Assembly (NCBI GenBank): GCA_034670405.1
Contig: JAXDDX010000015.1
Location: 4,990,001-5,054,000 of the forward strand
Direction: 5' to 3'
DNA from: Hoplostethus atlanticus
Lineage: Eukaryota > Chordata > Actinopteri > Trachichthyiformes > Trachichthyidae
DNA: 64,000 bases
The position numbers and the translations under genes were made by a program. Shown here piece after piece: positions 13,788-26,707 of this stretch; position 1 is the first letter of the stretch; each line of letters opens with the position of its first letter. Under the pieces are notes generated by a model. The model made no database searches and had not been told where the DNA came from. It saw nothing but the letters and a program-made list of their open reading frames with translations.

Positions 13788-13930
13788 TTATAGTGGGTGT
13801 CAAGAGGCAGGTGCAAGTCATCCCTCATCTCTTGCCATGGTACATCACCTTCATAGTCCCCCTGACAGCTCTCTCCGAGCCACTGCTCACTGACAAGCAT
13901 CTACCAGTCCCTCCCTTCATCTTCCAACCA

Positions 13931-15577
13931 TTAAAGGAATACAGCTAATTTTTGTGAGATTGGCCCGTTGGTCAGCTTACTTCTTATCTGATGAATCATC
14001 CATGTGTCCCCGGTATATCAACACTTTAGCATAAACTATGTTGAGTGATAGTAGGCTGCTAGCATAATCTCAAAAGTGACTAATTTCCCTGTTTCCACAG
14101 GAAGTGAACACGGTGGGCTGTTGGGAGACTGTGTACAGCTAAAATAACATTGCACAGCGGATGAATATGTGGTTGCTCACCTGAAAATGTTCCAAAAACA
14201 GGCCATGTAATTAAAAAAACACTAACAACTTTTTAGGACTAAAAGGTCAGTATTCTTAGTTTCTTCCTATCACTCAACATAGTTTATGTTAAGGTGTTAG
14301 CATGGAGACTACTATCATTAAACATAGTGTATGCTACAGTGTTAGCATGGAGCCTACTATCACTCAACATAGCGTATGCTAAAGTGTTAGCATGGAGACT
14401 ACTATCACTCAACATAGTGTATGCTACAGTGTTAGCATGGAGACTACTATCACTCAACATAGTGTATGCTAAAGTGTTAGCATGGAGCCTACTATCACTC
14501 AATATAGTGTATGCTACAGTGTTAGCATGGAGACTACTATCACTCAACATAGTGTATGCTACAGTGTTAGCATGAAGCCTACTATCACTCAACATAGCGT
14601 ATGCTAAAGTGTTAGCATGGAGACTACTATCACTCAACATAGCGTATGCTACAGTGTTAGCATGGAGACTACTATCACTCAACATAGTGTATGCTAAAGT
14701 GTTAGCATGGAGCCTACTATCACTCAATATAGTGTATGCTACAGTGTTAGCATGGAGACTACTATCACTCAACATAGTGTATGCTACAGTGTTAGCATGA
14801 AGCCTACTATCACTCAACATAGCGTATGCTAAAGTGTTAGCATGGAGACTACTATCACTCAACATAGCGTATGCTACAGTGTTAGCATGGAGACTACTAT
14901 CACTCAACATAGCGTATGCTAAAGTGTTAGCATGGAGCCTACTATCACTCAATATAGCGTATGCTACAGTGTTAGCATGGAGACTACTATCACTCAACAT
15001 AGTGTATGCTACAGTGTTAGCATGGAGACTACTATCACTCAACATAGTGTATGCTACAGTGTTAGCATGGAGACTACTATCACTAAACATAGTGTATGCT
15101 ACAGTGTTAGCATGGAGCCTAGTATCACTCAACATAGCGTATGCTAAAGTGTTAGCATGGAGCCTACTATCACTCAACATAGCGTATGCTAAAGTGTTAG
15201 CATGGAGCCTACTATCACTCAACATAGCGTATGCTAAAGTGTCAGCATGGAGCCTACTATCAGTCAACATAGTGTATGCTAAGGTGTTAGCATGGAGCCT
15301 ACTATCAATCAACATAGTGTATGCTACAGTGTTAGCATAGAGACTACTATCACTCAACATAGTGTATGCTACAGTGTTAGCATAGAGACTACTATCACTC
15401 AACATAGTGTATGCTACAGTGTTAGCATAGAGACTACTATCACTCAACATAGTGTATGCTACAGTATTAGCATGGAGCACCAGAGCCAATGGTCTATGAT
15501 TTTGGAGTTCTCATCACGTAACGGGTAAGTTGACCAATGGGACAATCTCTCCCCAAAAACTTGGTGTATTCCTTTAA
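13931..15577. mobile_element. TTAA-flanked non-autonomous DNA transposon with internal minisatellite
   Basis: The body (13935-15573, 1,639 bp) is flanked by the direct repeat TTAA at 13931-13934 and 15574-15577. Its ends are imperfect terminal inverted repeats of about 50 bp. The left end reads AGGAATACAGCTAATTTTTG. The right end, on the opposite strand, reads AGGAATACACCAAGTTTTTG. Both continue into a shared TTGGTCA.CTTAC segment. TTAA target duplications are characteristic of piggyBac and Kolobok superfamilies. There is no transposase, so it must have been mobilised in trans. About 200 bp of unique sequence separates the left end from the minisatellite. One inverted copy of the minisatellite unit sits next to the left end, at about 14,022-14,068. 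Confidence 0.8.
14286..15480. repeat. 45-bp minisatellite, about 27 units, with 225-bp higher-order repeat
   Basis: TAGCATGGAG recurs every 45 bp from 14298 to the end of the array. Unit variants (gagac/gagcc/aagcc; caacata/caatata; gtgta/gcgta; ctacag/ctaaag) repeat in blocks of five. For example, CATGAAGCCT occurs at 14571 and 14796, and AATATAG at 14501, 14726 and 14951; each spacing is exactly 225 bp. Units of the ctaaag type contain the hairpin ATGCTAA-agtg-TTAGCAT. Because 45 is a multiple of 3, long open frames exist on both strands (the longest about 401 codons, minus strand). These reflect the period rather than coding. Confidence 0.95.
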
Positions 15578-15730
15578 GACTAAACAAACACATTTGACCC
15601 CCGATCAGCACTCTCAGGTTTCAAACTTTACACCACACTGACACCACAGCAATGCTAAACCAACGCCAACATAGGGAAATGGGCATGTACATACCACAGG
15701 GGTATCAAGACCTTGACCGCGGGATACTGG

Positions 15731-15731
<1 letters not shown>

Positions 15732-15772
<41 letters not shown>
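15732..15772. repeat. (TG)n microsatellite
   Basis: Perfect TG run of about 41 bp, just right of the TTAA transposon. Confidence 0.9.
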
Positions 15773-15778
<6 letters not shown>

Positions 15779-15994
15779 GGGTTAGAGTTGGCATCGGTTG
15801 CCGGTGCAGAAAGGTTTCTCTCCTCACCCAGCGAGGGCCTTGTCATTATAGCGGCAGACATGGCACAGCACCACCTCCGTGCTGCCGTATTTACCCCCAC
15901 GCTGGCTCGGCAGCTGTTTATAACTCACTTTTAGCATAGAGCTATCGTCACCCTTTGGAGATCAACCTTTATGAAGTTACAGAGGGAGTGGGAG

Positions 15995-16038
15995 GTGTGT
16001 GTGTGTATGTGTATGTGTGTGTGTGTGTGTGTGTGTGT
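15995..16038. repeat. Interrupted (TG)n microsatellite
   Basis: TG repeats with TATG interruptions. Confidence 0.85.
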
Positions 16039-18675
16039 CATCTGGATGCATGATTTGCTGTCTAAGAAGTAATGAACTATAATATTGGCTTCAGAAAAAG
16101 TATATTTTTTTACTCTTTTATTAAAACAAAGTGTACTTTTCCATTTTTATTTTAGAATAGTGTGGGGCTATATGGATGACTAATGAAACTACTGAGGCTC
16201 AATGGGAACAAAACCCGTTAAATTGTCGCCCTGTGTCTGCAAGGCCTAGAAATGTGGCTTCCTTTTCAACCTTGCAGTCAACAGGGAAAATAAAAAGCTG
16301 AGGAAATCTTATCCTGAAAATTGAACCGAGTGCGTCTATCTTATTCTGTGGTGATTACTTTGCCGCAAGTGTTATAATCTTCACCGGAAATAATTGAAGG
16401 AATTACACTGACTTTAAGTGAAACAACAACTGTGACAATCACAGTTTTTTCAGAATAATGGTTATTGTCACAAATTTGAACAAGACACTTTTCACAACTC
16501 ACTGAATTAAAAAAAAAAAAAAAAATCTGGGCGCTGAAAATAGCTCATTATGTTTTGTGTTTTACAGCCTTTTGGCTCCGTTTACCAAGGATGACACTGC
16601 CAATAAACTCTGGAGGGCCAAAAAAACTGTAACTGAAACGTTTGGCTTCAAAGTTGTTATTCTTGTTATTTAGCGGTGAAAAAAGTAAGCAACCGTAATG
16701 CTGCTGACAACTTTCAACTCTCACTCCCTGGTGAATGATGATTTCAATAAAAGTGTGTGTTGTGGGGGTACGACCAACCCTGCATTTGGAAAGCTATCGC
16801 TATTATTTAGCAATAGTCTGAGAGGTTGATCTATGAAGAAAGTGAAGTACCAAGCCATTAAATTGGGTTTACAAGCCAGTTTAAAACAGGATGTCTGAAA
16901 GTTTCCTAAATAAATAAAGACTTTTAAAGGCCTTTTTGATTCCTCACCGGAAAAACAACAGCAACAGCAACAAACCACAACATTTCTAAGAACTGTAAAG
17001 CTGAATTTAATAAAATATGTAACAAAATATGTCACCTATTCAAGCCTTGAGTTTAGGTTATATAACTTACATTTTAAGACTCTATCAGGACCTGCAGCCA
17101 CAATATAAATACCATAATAACTTCCACGACAATTATTGGGGTTACTTATTGCATCAACACCACATACTTCCTTATGACTGGAGTGTTGTGCATCTGCGAT
17201 ATGAATTGGGCAAAAGCTATGGAGCAGGCAGCTGCCAAAGTCACGTAGCATATCGGTCTTCTCACAACGGTCTCCATTATTCCTCCATACGAGCTAACAA
17301 TCTGTCCTACACCCTAAAACGAAGGCAAAATAGATTACGAGGTACATTACAGATAAACAATTTACTCAAAACAGACCGGGGAGGAAGTAAGCAAACCTAC
17401 AAAAGGAACTTAAAAAAAACAACATTTCCGGATAGAGTGATGCTGAGCTATTCCTTCAACCCGGGGATGAATTTCTCCCCCTGCATCTCTCTCACTTTTC
17501 AGGAACGTCTCTTGAACAACACTAATTGAAAGAGCAAACCTCTTATCGTGGCACATATCCTAACATGCTAATTACTCCCGCACACACACGCAGTTTTACT
17601 TCATTTATTATGCATGAAATAATCTAATATGATGACTGTGATAATTATGCGCGCACAGATAAGATAAAAGAGTGGTAACCAATTACGGCGAGGGAGTTGG
17701 GAAAAGTAATTTTTTCTTTGTAGTGGAAAAGAAGTCTCAGTTCGGGGGGGAAGGAGGGAGGGGGGGGGGGGAAAGGAGGGGAGGGGGTGGTTCTGTCTGC
17801 TCTTTTCATTCAGTTCACAGTGCTGCAATTAACATGGAGAATCATGTCTGCACTCCAAGATAATGTTTCAGGACTATTTTCTTGATTAACCATAGTGCAA
17901 CACAGATACGCCTTCCTGTTTGAGCATTAAGCTATATAGGTACTTTTACTTTGAAAAAAATACCAATAACAGTGTAAAACCTGTACGGGAACATCGGTTT
18001 AAAGAGAGAAAATGTAGTTGAAGAGGAATTAAATCCTCCCTGGGCAAACTGACGAGTGTCAAAGTGGCCCAAACAATGCATCTATCATGCTACGCTATGC
18101 TGAGGTAAACCGCTTGGTGGGCAGCTTCACTTACAGCCGTGTGTCTGTTGTGATAATGGCGCGTACTCGCTCGCTAACCCCGAGCCTCAGAAATCTTGAC
18201 ATGTTTACATTACGGACTTGAAAGGCAACACAACTCGGTGCCTCGGCTCTCATCAGCGAGCGGCGAATGGGGAGGGATGCTAACACGAAGGAGCGGTAGG
18301 GGTGGCGTTAAAAAAAAAAAAAACAAGACGCCTGTGGCGGAGCCCTTAAATATCGCCACTTCTCCTTAAATCAGAACTGGCACGCGGTTAGCCGCACAAA
18401 ACACACTTGACACGCAGCAACAGCCCTCTTTGGTGAGTTACGTTCACCAGCCAGGAATCACGGGGGCCGGAGGACTCGGCGGTAATTCGATTCATCTAGG
18501 GGTATTTTTGGGCTCGAATTTTGCTCTAAATCACACTTTCATGCGGTGGAATGTCACAGCGAGTTAAATCCTGGGGATGCAAAGTTAGCAGGATAACAGG
18601 GCTGAGCATGTCAGCGTGCATCGCTCTGTGAGAAGTAAAATGGCTCAAGGTTAAAGTTGCTCCTGGAAACATAAG

Positions 18676-18726
18676 ATCAGATGAAACTTTAATGATCCCT
18701 GTGGGGGGAAACTGGGCCATCGTGGC
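18676..18726 (-). mobile_element. Short retroelement 3'-tail remnant
   Basis: The plus strand reads GAAACTTTAATGATCCC then GGGGGAAACTGGG. This is the reverse complement of the AATTTCCC...GGGAT.AATAAAGT ending common at the 3' ends of fish SINE/LINE copies. A related end is seen in the SINE near 46,255. Only the tail survives. Confidence 0.4.
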
Positions 18727-20149
18727 CGCAAACGGCAACAGGGTACAACAAAGAAAATGGAAACAGAAATACGAATGGGGCACATGAGGATTTAATAAAC
18801 ATCAACTGTGAACAATTTCACGTTAAGTGGACATGTACGACTGAAAACATAGTGAGCAGAACACGCTGAGGCAAAGAGGAGGCGGGTGAGATAAATAGAT
18901 ACTACCTACATGAGGCTTGACCTCAGAATGGAACTTTAACCACGTAACACTGACTCAGGAGTACACAGGTCAACCTCGCACACTCTTCCCAGAAAACCCC
19001 GTGTCACGACACCGAAGCGTTTCGAGGCCAGTCAACAAACCTCATTGTGGTCTGGGAGAGACGGCTCTGGCAAGCAGATCGGCGCGATTGCCAGGTTTTT
19101 AAATGCACACAGTGCAAGGCGACGGTAATGGAGCAGCAGATATGTTGAGGGGGGCGGGGGGTATGTTTAGGCAGGCGTCGATCCTGCAGTGAATTCAAAC
19201 AAAAAAAGAAATGTAAAAAGACTAGAAAACATGAATGGAGCAACGGGCACTGGAGCAAAAGGGAGCTGCTCCTGTGGCCCGGCTGTGTTGCTTTAAACTT
19301 TGGGCTAACGTCAGCCGGTGGTTTGCCTCTCCTCTGTTTTCCACCGACTGCCAGAGTCATAATGTTTTGAACGTAATGAAGTGAGGAGAGAGGAGACAGC
19401 AATGACAATGAACACGGCCAAGGTGGCAATCACTGTATTCGATGCGTGTCAGACAGCTGATGTTCGTAATAGTCAAGCTAGGTGTCTGCAGAAATTACTT
19501 TTTCAGGGGGGAAGAGGCGGGGGGGGGTGGTTGTTTTTCTGGGGGTTTTATTTCCAGGACACTACGTTACGTTGCATTCAAGACCTTCAAATCCCAGGAA
19601 TCCCTCGGACCCCTTCGCACTGAAATCAATGAGATGCACCAGAGGAACTGTACTTCAAAACTGCAGAGAACACACATTTATCATTTCTTTTTCTTCTTCT
19701 GCCTCTCAGGAATTTGCTCAAAAAGGTACTTGTGTCTGCAATATATTCTCTGGCTTGGCAAACACAAAAGAAAATATGAAAATAATCATGACTTTGGCTT
19801 TAAAATTAGGCAAGAGCATGGATGTGTTGCACTGAATTAAAATCCGGTGGATGTTATGGAATGAAGGTGAATGCAACTTTGAATCAGTTCAAGAAAGTAA
19901 AGTGTACTAGGTGTTGCAACACATTCAACAGTGTATCGGTCGTACTTGTGAGGAATCATAAGCAAACTCGAAGTTTATAACAAGTATGTATCTACTATTT
20001 TACATCATAATCACATCTGAAATTCAGGTGACATGAGCTACAATATATTATGGATCTAGTTTCTACCTATACGCTTGTCCCAAAAGGTGTATTTTGGTAT
20101 GTTATATCATGGTCTGACTATGCACTAGTAATGCACACAGGTTATAATG

Positions 20150-20273
20150 TTTTGCTTTTATTTTGGAGTGGACAGACAGGAAAGATTGGGAGCTAGATGA
20201 CATGAGACAAAGGTCCTAAGCCAGATATGAACCCCGGACGTCAACACCAACTGAGCCTCCAGGACACCCCATA
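20150..20273 (-). mobile_element. tRNA-derived SINE (family A, decayed copy)
   Basis: Read on the minus strand from 20273 it has a tRNA-like head, with an A-box-like GAGGCTCAGTTGG and a B-box-like GGGGTTCATATC. A body with TCTTTCCTGTCTGTCC and an AATAAAAG tail follow. The layout matches the better-preserved SINE at 51,895-52,057, so the two are members of one family. Confidence 0.6.
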
Positions 20274-20579
20274 ATGTACCTTTAATGCCTTATAACGCGC
20301 CATTAGCAACACTTCAAGTTAAGAGTTACCGGCTAAAGAGTTCAGCTCAAAGACAACGTGCATTGCGGCTCAGGGTGTCAGAACAGTTCAAGTTCCCTCA
20401 GGCCCCCGAATCGCCAAACACGGACGTCAGGACTCCAGAATGCCAAAAGAAAAGCCTTAATGCATTATATTACGGGGATAAAACAGTATAGTACTCCTTC
20501 AAGCATTTTTCAAAAGAGCCAAAGTCTTATAAAATACTGTAAAAGATGTAGCCTTCCTCGGGAAAATGAAATGCGCCGC

Positions 20580-20790
20580 TACTAAAAAGCCAGCGCCGTC
20601 ATAAAATCATGGCACTTTTACAGTAGGGGAATGGGCTACATAAAGAAAGTCATTCGCGGCTAATAAGAGCGATCACTAAAATACATTAAAGGCAAATGAT
20701 TCCGTCCTTGCCGCTGAACAACGCTTTTACTTCAGCGTGTTGATAAACCGCAGCACCCGGAATAAAGACCTGGAATAAAGTGCTTATGTC
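20580..20790. promoter_or_regulatory. Candidate conserved noncoding element
   Basis: Non-repetitive AT-balanced DNA with GTCATAAAATCATGG, GGCTAATAAGAGCG and ACATTAAAGGC. The region lacks microsatellites and open frames. It could be a homeodomain-bound regulatory element. Composition only. Confidence 0.18.
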
Positions 20791-21367
20791 CAAGGACTTC
20801 GTCTGGTTCTCCGTAATAAGCATCCGCAGAGGGAGAGGAGCGAGGTACACGGATTGATTTGGGCCGGAGAGGAGCCCTCAGCAGAGACTAATGTCAAAAT
20901 AAAGGAGCGGTTACAGACTGAGCGAAAATATTGTCCTTCATGTCAATGGTGTCCTGGAGCGCGGAGACATTCAGAGGAGACGTGTGAGTGGCAGAAAGAG
21001 CAACGCACTTGAATCATACCTTTGAAGAGCATTTTTGAAAAATGGAAGTGTGCTCAAGTAAATATCCTTCTGGAGGTCACCGTAATGGCTTTGCATTTTG
21101 CAGCCGAAGTGCAGCAGACTTCAATGGATCGCCCGGGCCAATAATCAAAGTGGGGTTGGTTGGGGGGGGGGGGGGTGTATATTGCAAAAAGGCCGTCGGC
21201 CACCATTTTGGCAAGGAGGTAAATTCCTCATCCCTGTGGCACCGTTTACACCTGGCGCTTGAGCTTAATGTTAAATTGTTTATTTGGCTGTAATTTTTTG
21301 AAACTGCCTTCATCGTTGCAATAAAAATTAAAAAAAAAACATACATTTTAACCAGAGCTCCATTAAA

Positions 21368-21397
21368 AAAATAAATAATAATAATAATAATAATAAT
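21368..21397. repeat. (AAT)n microsatellite
   Basis: Trinucleotide AAT repeats following an A-rich stretch. Confidence 0.75.
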
Positions 21398-23654
21398 TTT
21401 GCCAAAGTTGCTGCCGACATTTCCATGTTGCTAGATAAAGAGCGAACCACTACCGATGCGGCTGCTTGAGACAACCGTACATGTAGATAAATCATACCTG
21501 GAATCAGTCTAGATACACTTTACTTCATAGTGTAAACTAGGAGTTACACTACACGTTGATCAGTGTAGCCAAATGGCACCGGATGACATTTCGCACGGCG
21601 ATGTGCAACCCTGCCGTCGGTTTGCCGCGACTCTTCACCAAGTTCCAGAGAGTATCACTGGGGGGAGATTCTTCAAGGAAGGGTAGGGACACCATTTTGG
21701 CCCATGCATTTATTCATTTCAGAGGGAAGCACAAATATGCAGCCACACACAGCGCTTGGTGGGATTTTCTCCGCTTTGATCTGCTGTTGAATTCAAATCA
21801 AATATTTTGAACCTCACCCAGCTCAGCTGTTACCAGGACTCTCAAATATAATAAATTCAGGATTTACTGGCAGGCTTCATATTTCTCCGTGTGAAGCTCT
21901 ACTAATTTATTAGGATTATCTACATTCCACCGGAGATAAGAACCGAAGGCACAATGAGGTTCCACGTCTTCCTAAAGGTTTTTAAATGCAGAATGTATAA
22001 TAAGCTGTTGCTAATTTCATTTTGTGCTTGATCCTTGAATAATAAACCATTGATGTCTAAAAATATATTTTTTTAATTGTTTCCAGTGCAAAAACAACCT
22101 CAAAAACTAATTTACACATATGCTTGAACAAGTTTGAAAGTAGAAAAAAAAATAAATAGCCTACTTCCTGCACATCTTTGAAATCTATCTTCCAGCAACC
22201 TGTGTACCTGTGTGCGCATCCCGCTGGCGAAACCCAAGCCTTGTATGACTACTCTGTCCTACGCCGCAACTTCGACTTGGTTTATGGAATGCGACCCCGC
22301 TGGGTTTTCATTTCCTCTTTCTAAAAAAAAAAAAAAAAAGGACTGCAATCAGAGGTACCGATGCTAAAATCATTACCTAATGACTAAAGTCTTTGTATGG
22401 CTTCTTCCACGCTGCGCCATTTACTTTTATAGACCCATATTCAGGCAGACGATCCCGATTATTGTCTAGAGGGGAACGTTTTTGAAAAAGTTAGTTTGAG
22501 ACCGTCTCGGGGCTCCAATTGATTCAAATGTGTCAAGACCAATCAATTAATAAATCACATATGATCCATATATATATATATATGCCATATTGCTCTAGGT
22601 CTGGTCCACACAAGCGCTGTGTAATTTTCAACCCATTCATGAGTGTAGGTATTATTTTTCAGCACGAGATGTGTTAAATCGTAGTAAGGAGCGCAGCCAT
22701 ATTGAGGCAACATGTGTTGCTATGATCACATGTGATGTACAAATCAACCCATGTCACCTGCACAAACGTTCAATCACAAACTGCGTCTGCTGATGTGTGG
22801 AAGCTGTCAATCAGTGAGGACTGAGAACATAGAACATCATTGTAATGGTGGGCATGCTGCAGGTTTGGGAATATTACTGCCATTTTTGTCATTTTATTAT
22901 TGTTTTTGTTGTTGTTGTTTCGCAGGTACCAAAACACGTCGTTAATGATCCATAATCTGAAATGATCTCATGAAAACTAAAAATAAATCAGCATTGTTTC
23001 CTCATCTATCTGCCAATTGTCACATTGGTTCTTTTAAAGGCTCTTTTTTAAAGGTGTGAGGGGCTAAATGGTTCCACAGCAATATTCCTAAAAAACAATT
23101 GCGTTCTTTATTTATGTCTGACCGCAGTTTTCAAACTTCTGGACAATTACGGCCCTACCCCCCGAATGCATTCTCATGGCATCCCTATGTCCTTTCAAAA
23201 AAATCAAAGCTACGTAACGTCGACAGTATGGAGAATCGTTTAATTTGCCTGGTGCTCCTCTCGGAGCATAAATCAAGCCAATCCATCTCTCTCTCCGACC
23301 TGCTCCCCGGTGGCTTACTTAGAGCCATGCCAACGCAGCAGTGGCTGTGGAATGAGCAAGCGTAAGCATGCAAGGGCTGTCCTTAAGCTGAGCTGTCTGA
23401 CGGTATAAACAGGCCTCCCTGCCTCCTCCTGAGAGCAATAGGGATCAACCGAGCTTAGTGGGCATGGCCTACGAGGGCCCAGACAGGGCCGAAACATGCA
23501 ACACACACAACCCGATTGTCTTAAGGAGCGCTGCACTTATCGAGCATGAGAAAACTGGCCCCGCATCACGTTGCTCGCAGTATCGGAACAGGACCTTGAT
23601 GCACTCCGCTGAGGATACCCCGACAGGCTAAAGGCCTTATGAATAATTCTGAAC

Positions 23655-23680
23655 ACTCTCTCTCTCTCTCTCTCTCTCTT
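23655..23680. repeat. (TC)n microsatellite
   Basis: Perfect TC run. Confidence 0.85.
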
Positions 23681-24094
23681 CCGGGGTGATTTAGGAAAGC
23701 GAGGCCCTCAAAAACAATTAGCGATCTCACTAGCTGCCCGCAAAAGAAGAAGGAGACTACGAAATAAGGCCTATTAGTTAGTACAAGAACCCCCCAAAGA
23801 AACCGAGATGATCTTTCGGAGCAAAAAAAAAAAAAAATGATGCATGTGTTAGTTTGGCGCCATCAAGGGCGGTATTAGCGGCAAAAGGAAATGACAAGAC
23901 ATTTGCTAGTAGCTTAATTTCCTCAACTGCTTTATGGCCATACATAAATGCTCAAATTGGTTTGTAACATATGCTCTCCTCGCTCTGTTTACTCCCTTCA
24001 TTTAGTGTGACTGAATCGCTTTATTAGTGATTATCCCCCCCAAAAAAGCTGCAGGAAGTGCACAGCACCACACCTCATCATGTAATTTACCCAT

Positions 24095-24260
24095 ATAGTA
24101 GGAATGGGAATATGCAAATGGTAGTCTCTTGCATCCTCAAATATGCCCCCGGGCTGCTTGTCCAATGACACAAATCATCAATTAAGATCTCAGCGGGGTT
24201 TTGGGGGATAATCTAAATTGGCACTATCCCTATCTGGAGATATTTAGAGCCGCGTGGGGC
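24095..24260. promoter_or_regulatory. Candidate regulatory element with octamer and TALE-like motifs
   Basis: Contains the POU octamer ATGCAAAT at 24112-24119, a CCAAT at about 24162, and AATCATCAATTAAG at about 24173-24186, which resembles Pbx/Meis plus homeodomain half-sites. It is unique sequence free of repeats. A TALE-type site is of interest if this flank belongs to pknox2, but binding and conservation are untested. Confidence 0.25.
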
Positions 24261-24329
24261 GCGCCACAACAAAGAACAAACATCTCTGAGGGTGATTGGT
24301 GGCGATGCGGTTAGACTGATGGAAAGAGG

Positions 24330-24331
<2 letters not shown>

Positions 24332-24379
<48 letters not shown>
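24332..24379. repeat. (GT)n microsatellite
   Basis: Perfect GT run of about 48 bp. Confidence 0.9.
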
Positions 24380-24382
<3 letters not shown>

Positions 24383-25816
24383 GTCTATACACGTTCACAA
24401 TTGAATCAAACGCTTTGAAGCACTGACAAAAAAGGTACATGCCCGGTTGAATAGCGCAAAAAAAGGTAACCGGCGTTCTTTTGGTGTTTCGGCAGCATTC
24501 AAAAGCATTTGCATTGACTTTCGACGGGAGGTGCGAGTTCAGCTCTCCCGGAAATGTTTTGGCTCGGTGGCTTCTGCACCTGCCAAACGCTTTGTTGGAC
24601 GTAAGGAGCTAAAAGTTTTAGTACGAGTCGTCCTTGTGATTTTCTCAGAGGGGGGTTGCAAGCAAATGATTGGTAAGCAAACCTATTTCATTTAGCTAAT
24701 GTGCTCTCAGTGCTGCGAAGGGCCTCACGTGTCATCAACACTTGAATAAAAACAGGGTAAAGTTCAGCATGTGCACCCTGTAAGGTTTTACCAACAACAG
24801 AAGGAAAGAAAATGTGACATAAAGGAAGTACAGTGCAAGTTTTTTTCACACGCATTCCAACAATTTATGATAAATGACGTCTACGTCTACAAAACATAAA
24901 TTCTACATTTGGATATCTATATACAGCTATATACCAACTTAGGTTTTATTGGAGGTTACTATGAGCTTCAGGAGCAGAGATCCAATAGGGATGAAATAGC
25001 TGGTCGTGGCTGGATACATGAACACATGTGTCGACTAGGTCAGGCTCACACAACCACCAAAATATGACTCGCGGCCTGCTTAATCTGTGCCGTTTTAATT
25101 GCAAGAGGAGATCATTAAAAACAATTTGCACCGGGCCTCAGCTTTTTCGAGGCACGGCTCCCTGAGAGAGACACGCGGCTCCGTCGAATCACGCTGACCG
25201 GGATCCGTGCCAATCAAACATCTCCTCGGAGTGAAACACTCATTCGTGCATTTGTGGAATAAACCAGTCATCCGAAATAGAAAGTGGTGAGAGGCACACA
25301 AAGAAGGCCAGTGTTCAGGCGAAGGGAGCGCTCGCAGGGCAAGGGGTACGAGGGCTGAGAGTAAACACTAGACTTCACTGAGATGCAAATAGTCTCGACT
25401 TATTCCTGCGTTGGGGATCGTTTCAGAGAAAGATAGGAGGGAATCGGGCCGAGTAACGAAGAGAAGTTTGTTGCTAAGCACTCAGAGACCCTTGTCTGTG
25501 CTTTTGAAACGCAGACAAGAAAAGGTGAGAAAAATAGCCAAGATTTTTGCAATTTTCTGGAATGAAATGCAAGTAGTTTTGTATGAAATGCAATACTGCC
25601 GCAGTCTATTATGGAAAACTGTTGCTCATGTAAACACTACGTGACACTGAAGAGAGCTGACAGGTCCAAACAGGTACTATCACAAATATAAAAACTATGA
25701 ATGCATATACTGGAACCACCATATATGGATAAAAGTCCCAAAATGTCCAACTACTTATATTTCTGCTTTTTCAAATTGGTATTAGTAGTCTGGGCCTATT
25801 GGTTTATTTTTTGCCA

Positions 25817-25818
<2 letters not shown>

Positions 25819-25861
<43 letters not shown>
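25819..25861. repeat. (CA)n microsatellite
   Basis: Perfect CA run of about 42 bp. Confidence 0.9.
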
Positions 25862-25863
<2 letters not shown>

Positions 25864-26544
25864 CTGTCTCATTCAGAAGTACCTCGATTTAGATTTATTC
25901 TGAACAAAGACGTGGTCAGCTAACTTGAGTCAAACCTTTAGTGTCTAGTTATTTTCTGTAGGCTACAACATCATTGCAACACTGTGGGAAACATCTGAAC
26001 ATTTTTACAAAGCACAGCAACTTTGCCACTCAAAAACAAAAGCCTTTTTTTTTTTTTAAATCAAGGAAATTGTTGCAGCGCTTCCACTAAAATATAGCCT
26101 GACTGCCTGAATATGAGAAATATAATGTGCACTGGCAGTGAAAAGACAAATGTCAGTTTCTGCACCGAAAATCCCCACCAACAAATATTAACTGTATGTG
26201 TTGTTAATTCAGATAAATAGCCAGGAAGCGGCTGCGGCATTCAGGAGCTAATTGACAAAAGCCTAGGAATAAAACGTTAGTTTCCTGTTTGCGTTCATTC
26301 TCCCCGATCCGATCATTATTAGTATTATTCTCAAAATGATGGACTTGCACAAAAGCATCCGCTGTAAAAAAAACAAAAACAACAAACCCACCCCCGAAAA
26401 AAACAAAACAACCACAACAACACATCCTAGACAGGCTACTTGCATCAGACATTACCAACACATTTTTTAATCCAAACGTCGCATCAAGCGAAAAATCCAA
26501 CGGTCTTTCAGTCCAGCACAAAAATGCATCTCCTCTCCTTTCCC

Positions 26545-26591
26545 TCTCTCTTTTTTCTCCCCCTCCTCTACACCCCCTCCCTCTCTCCCTC

Positions 26592-26623
<32 letters not shown>

Positions 26624-26628
26624 CCTCC

Positions 26629-26666
<38 letters not shown>

Positions 26667-26671
26667 TTCTC

Positions 26672-26707
<36 letters not shown>

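Noticed and set aside
14286..15480. CRISPR-like repeat array
   Set aside because: The units are contiguous with no unique spacers, in a vertebrate transposon.
14284..15489. 401-codon open frame on the minus strand with repeated LHANTVAYTMLSDS-type units
   Set aside because: It is a by-product of the 45-bp minisatellite: the period is a multiple of three, frames stay open on both strands, and there is no start context or conserved flank.
17029..17529. 166-codon plus-strand frame
   Set aside because: No recognisable domain, no signal or membrane pattern, codon use like the AT-rich surroundings, and no splice or promoter context.
20165..20275. Functional tRNA gene from the tRNA-like boxes
   Set aside because: No cloverleaf can be completed. 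The box arrangement and tail match a SINE with a second copy at 51.9 kb.
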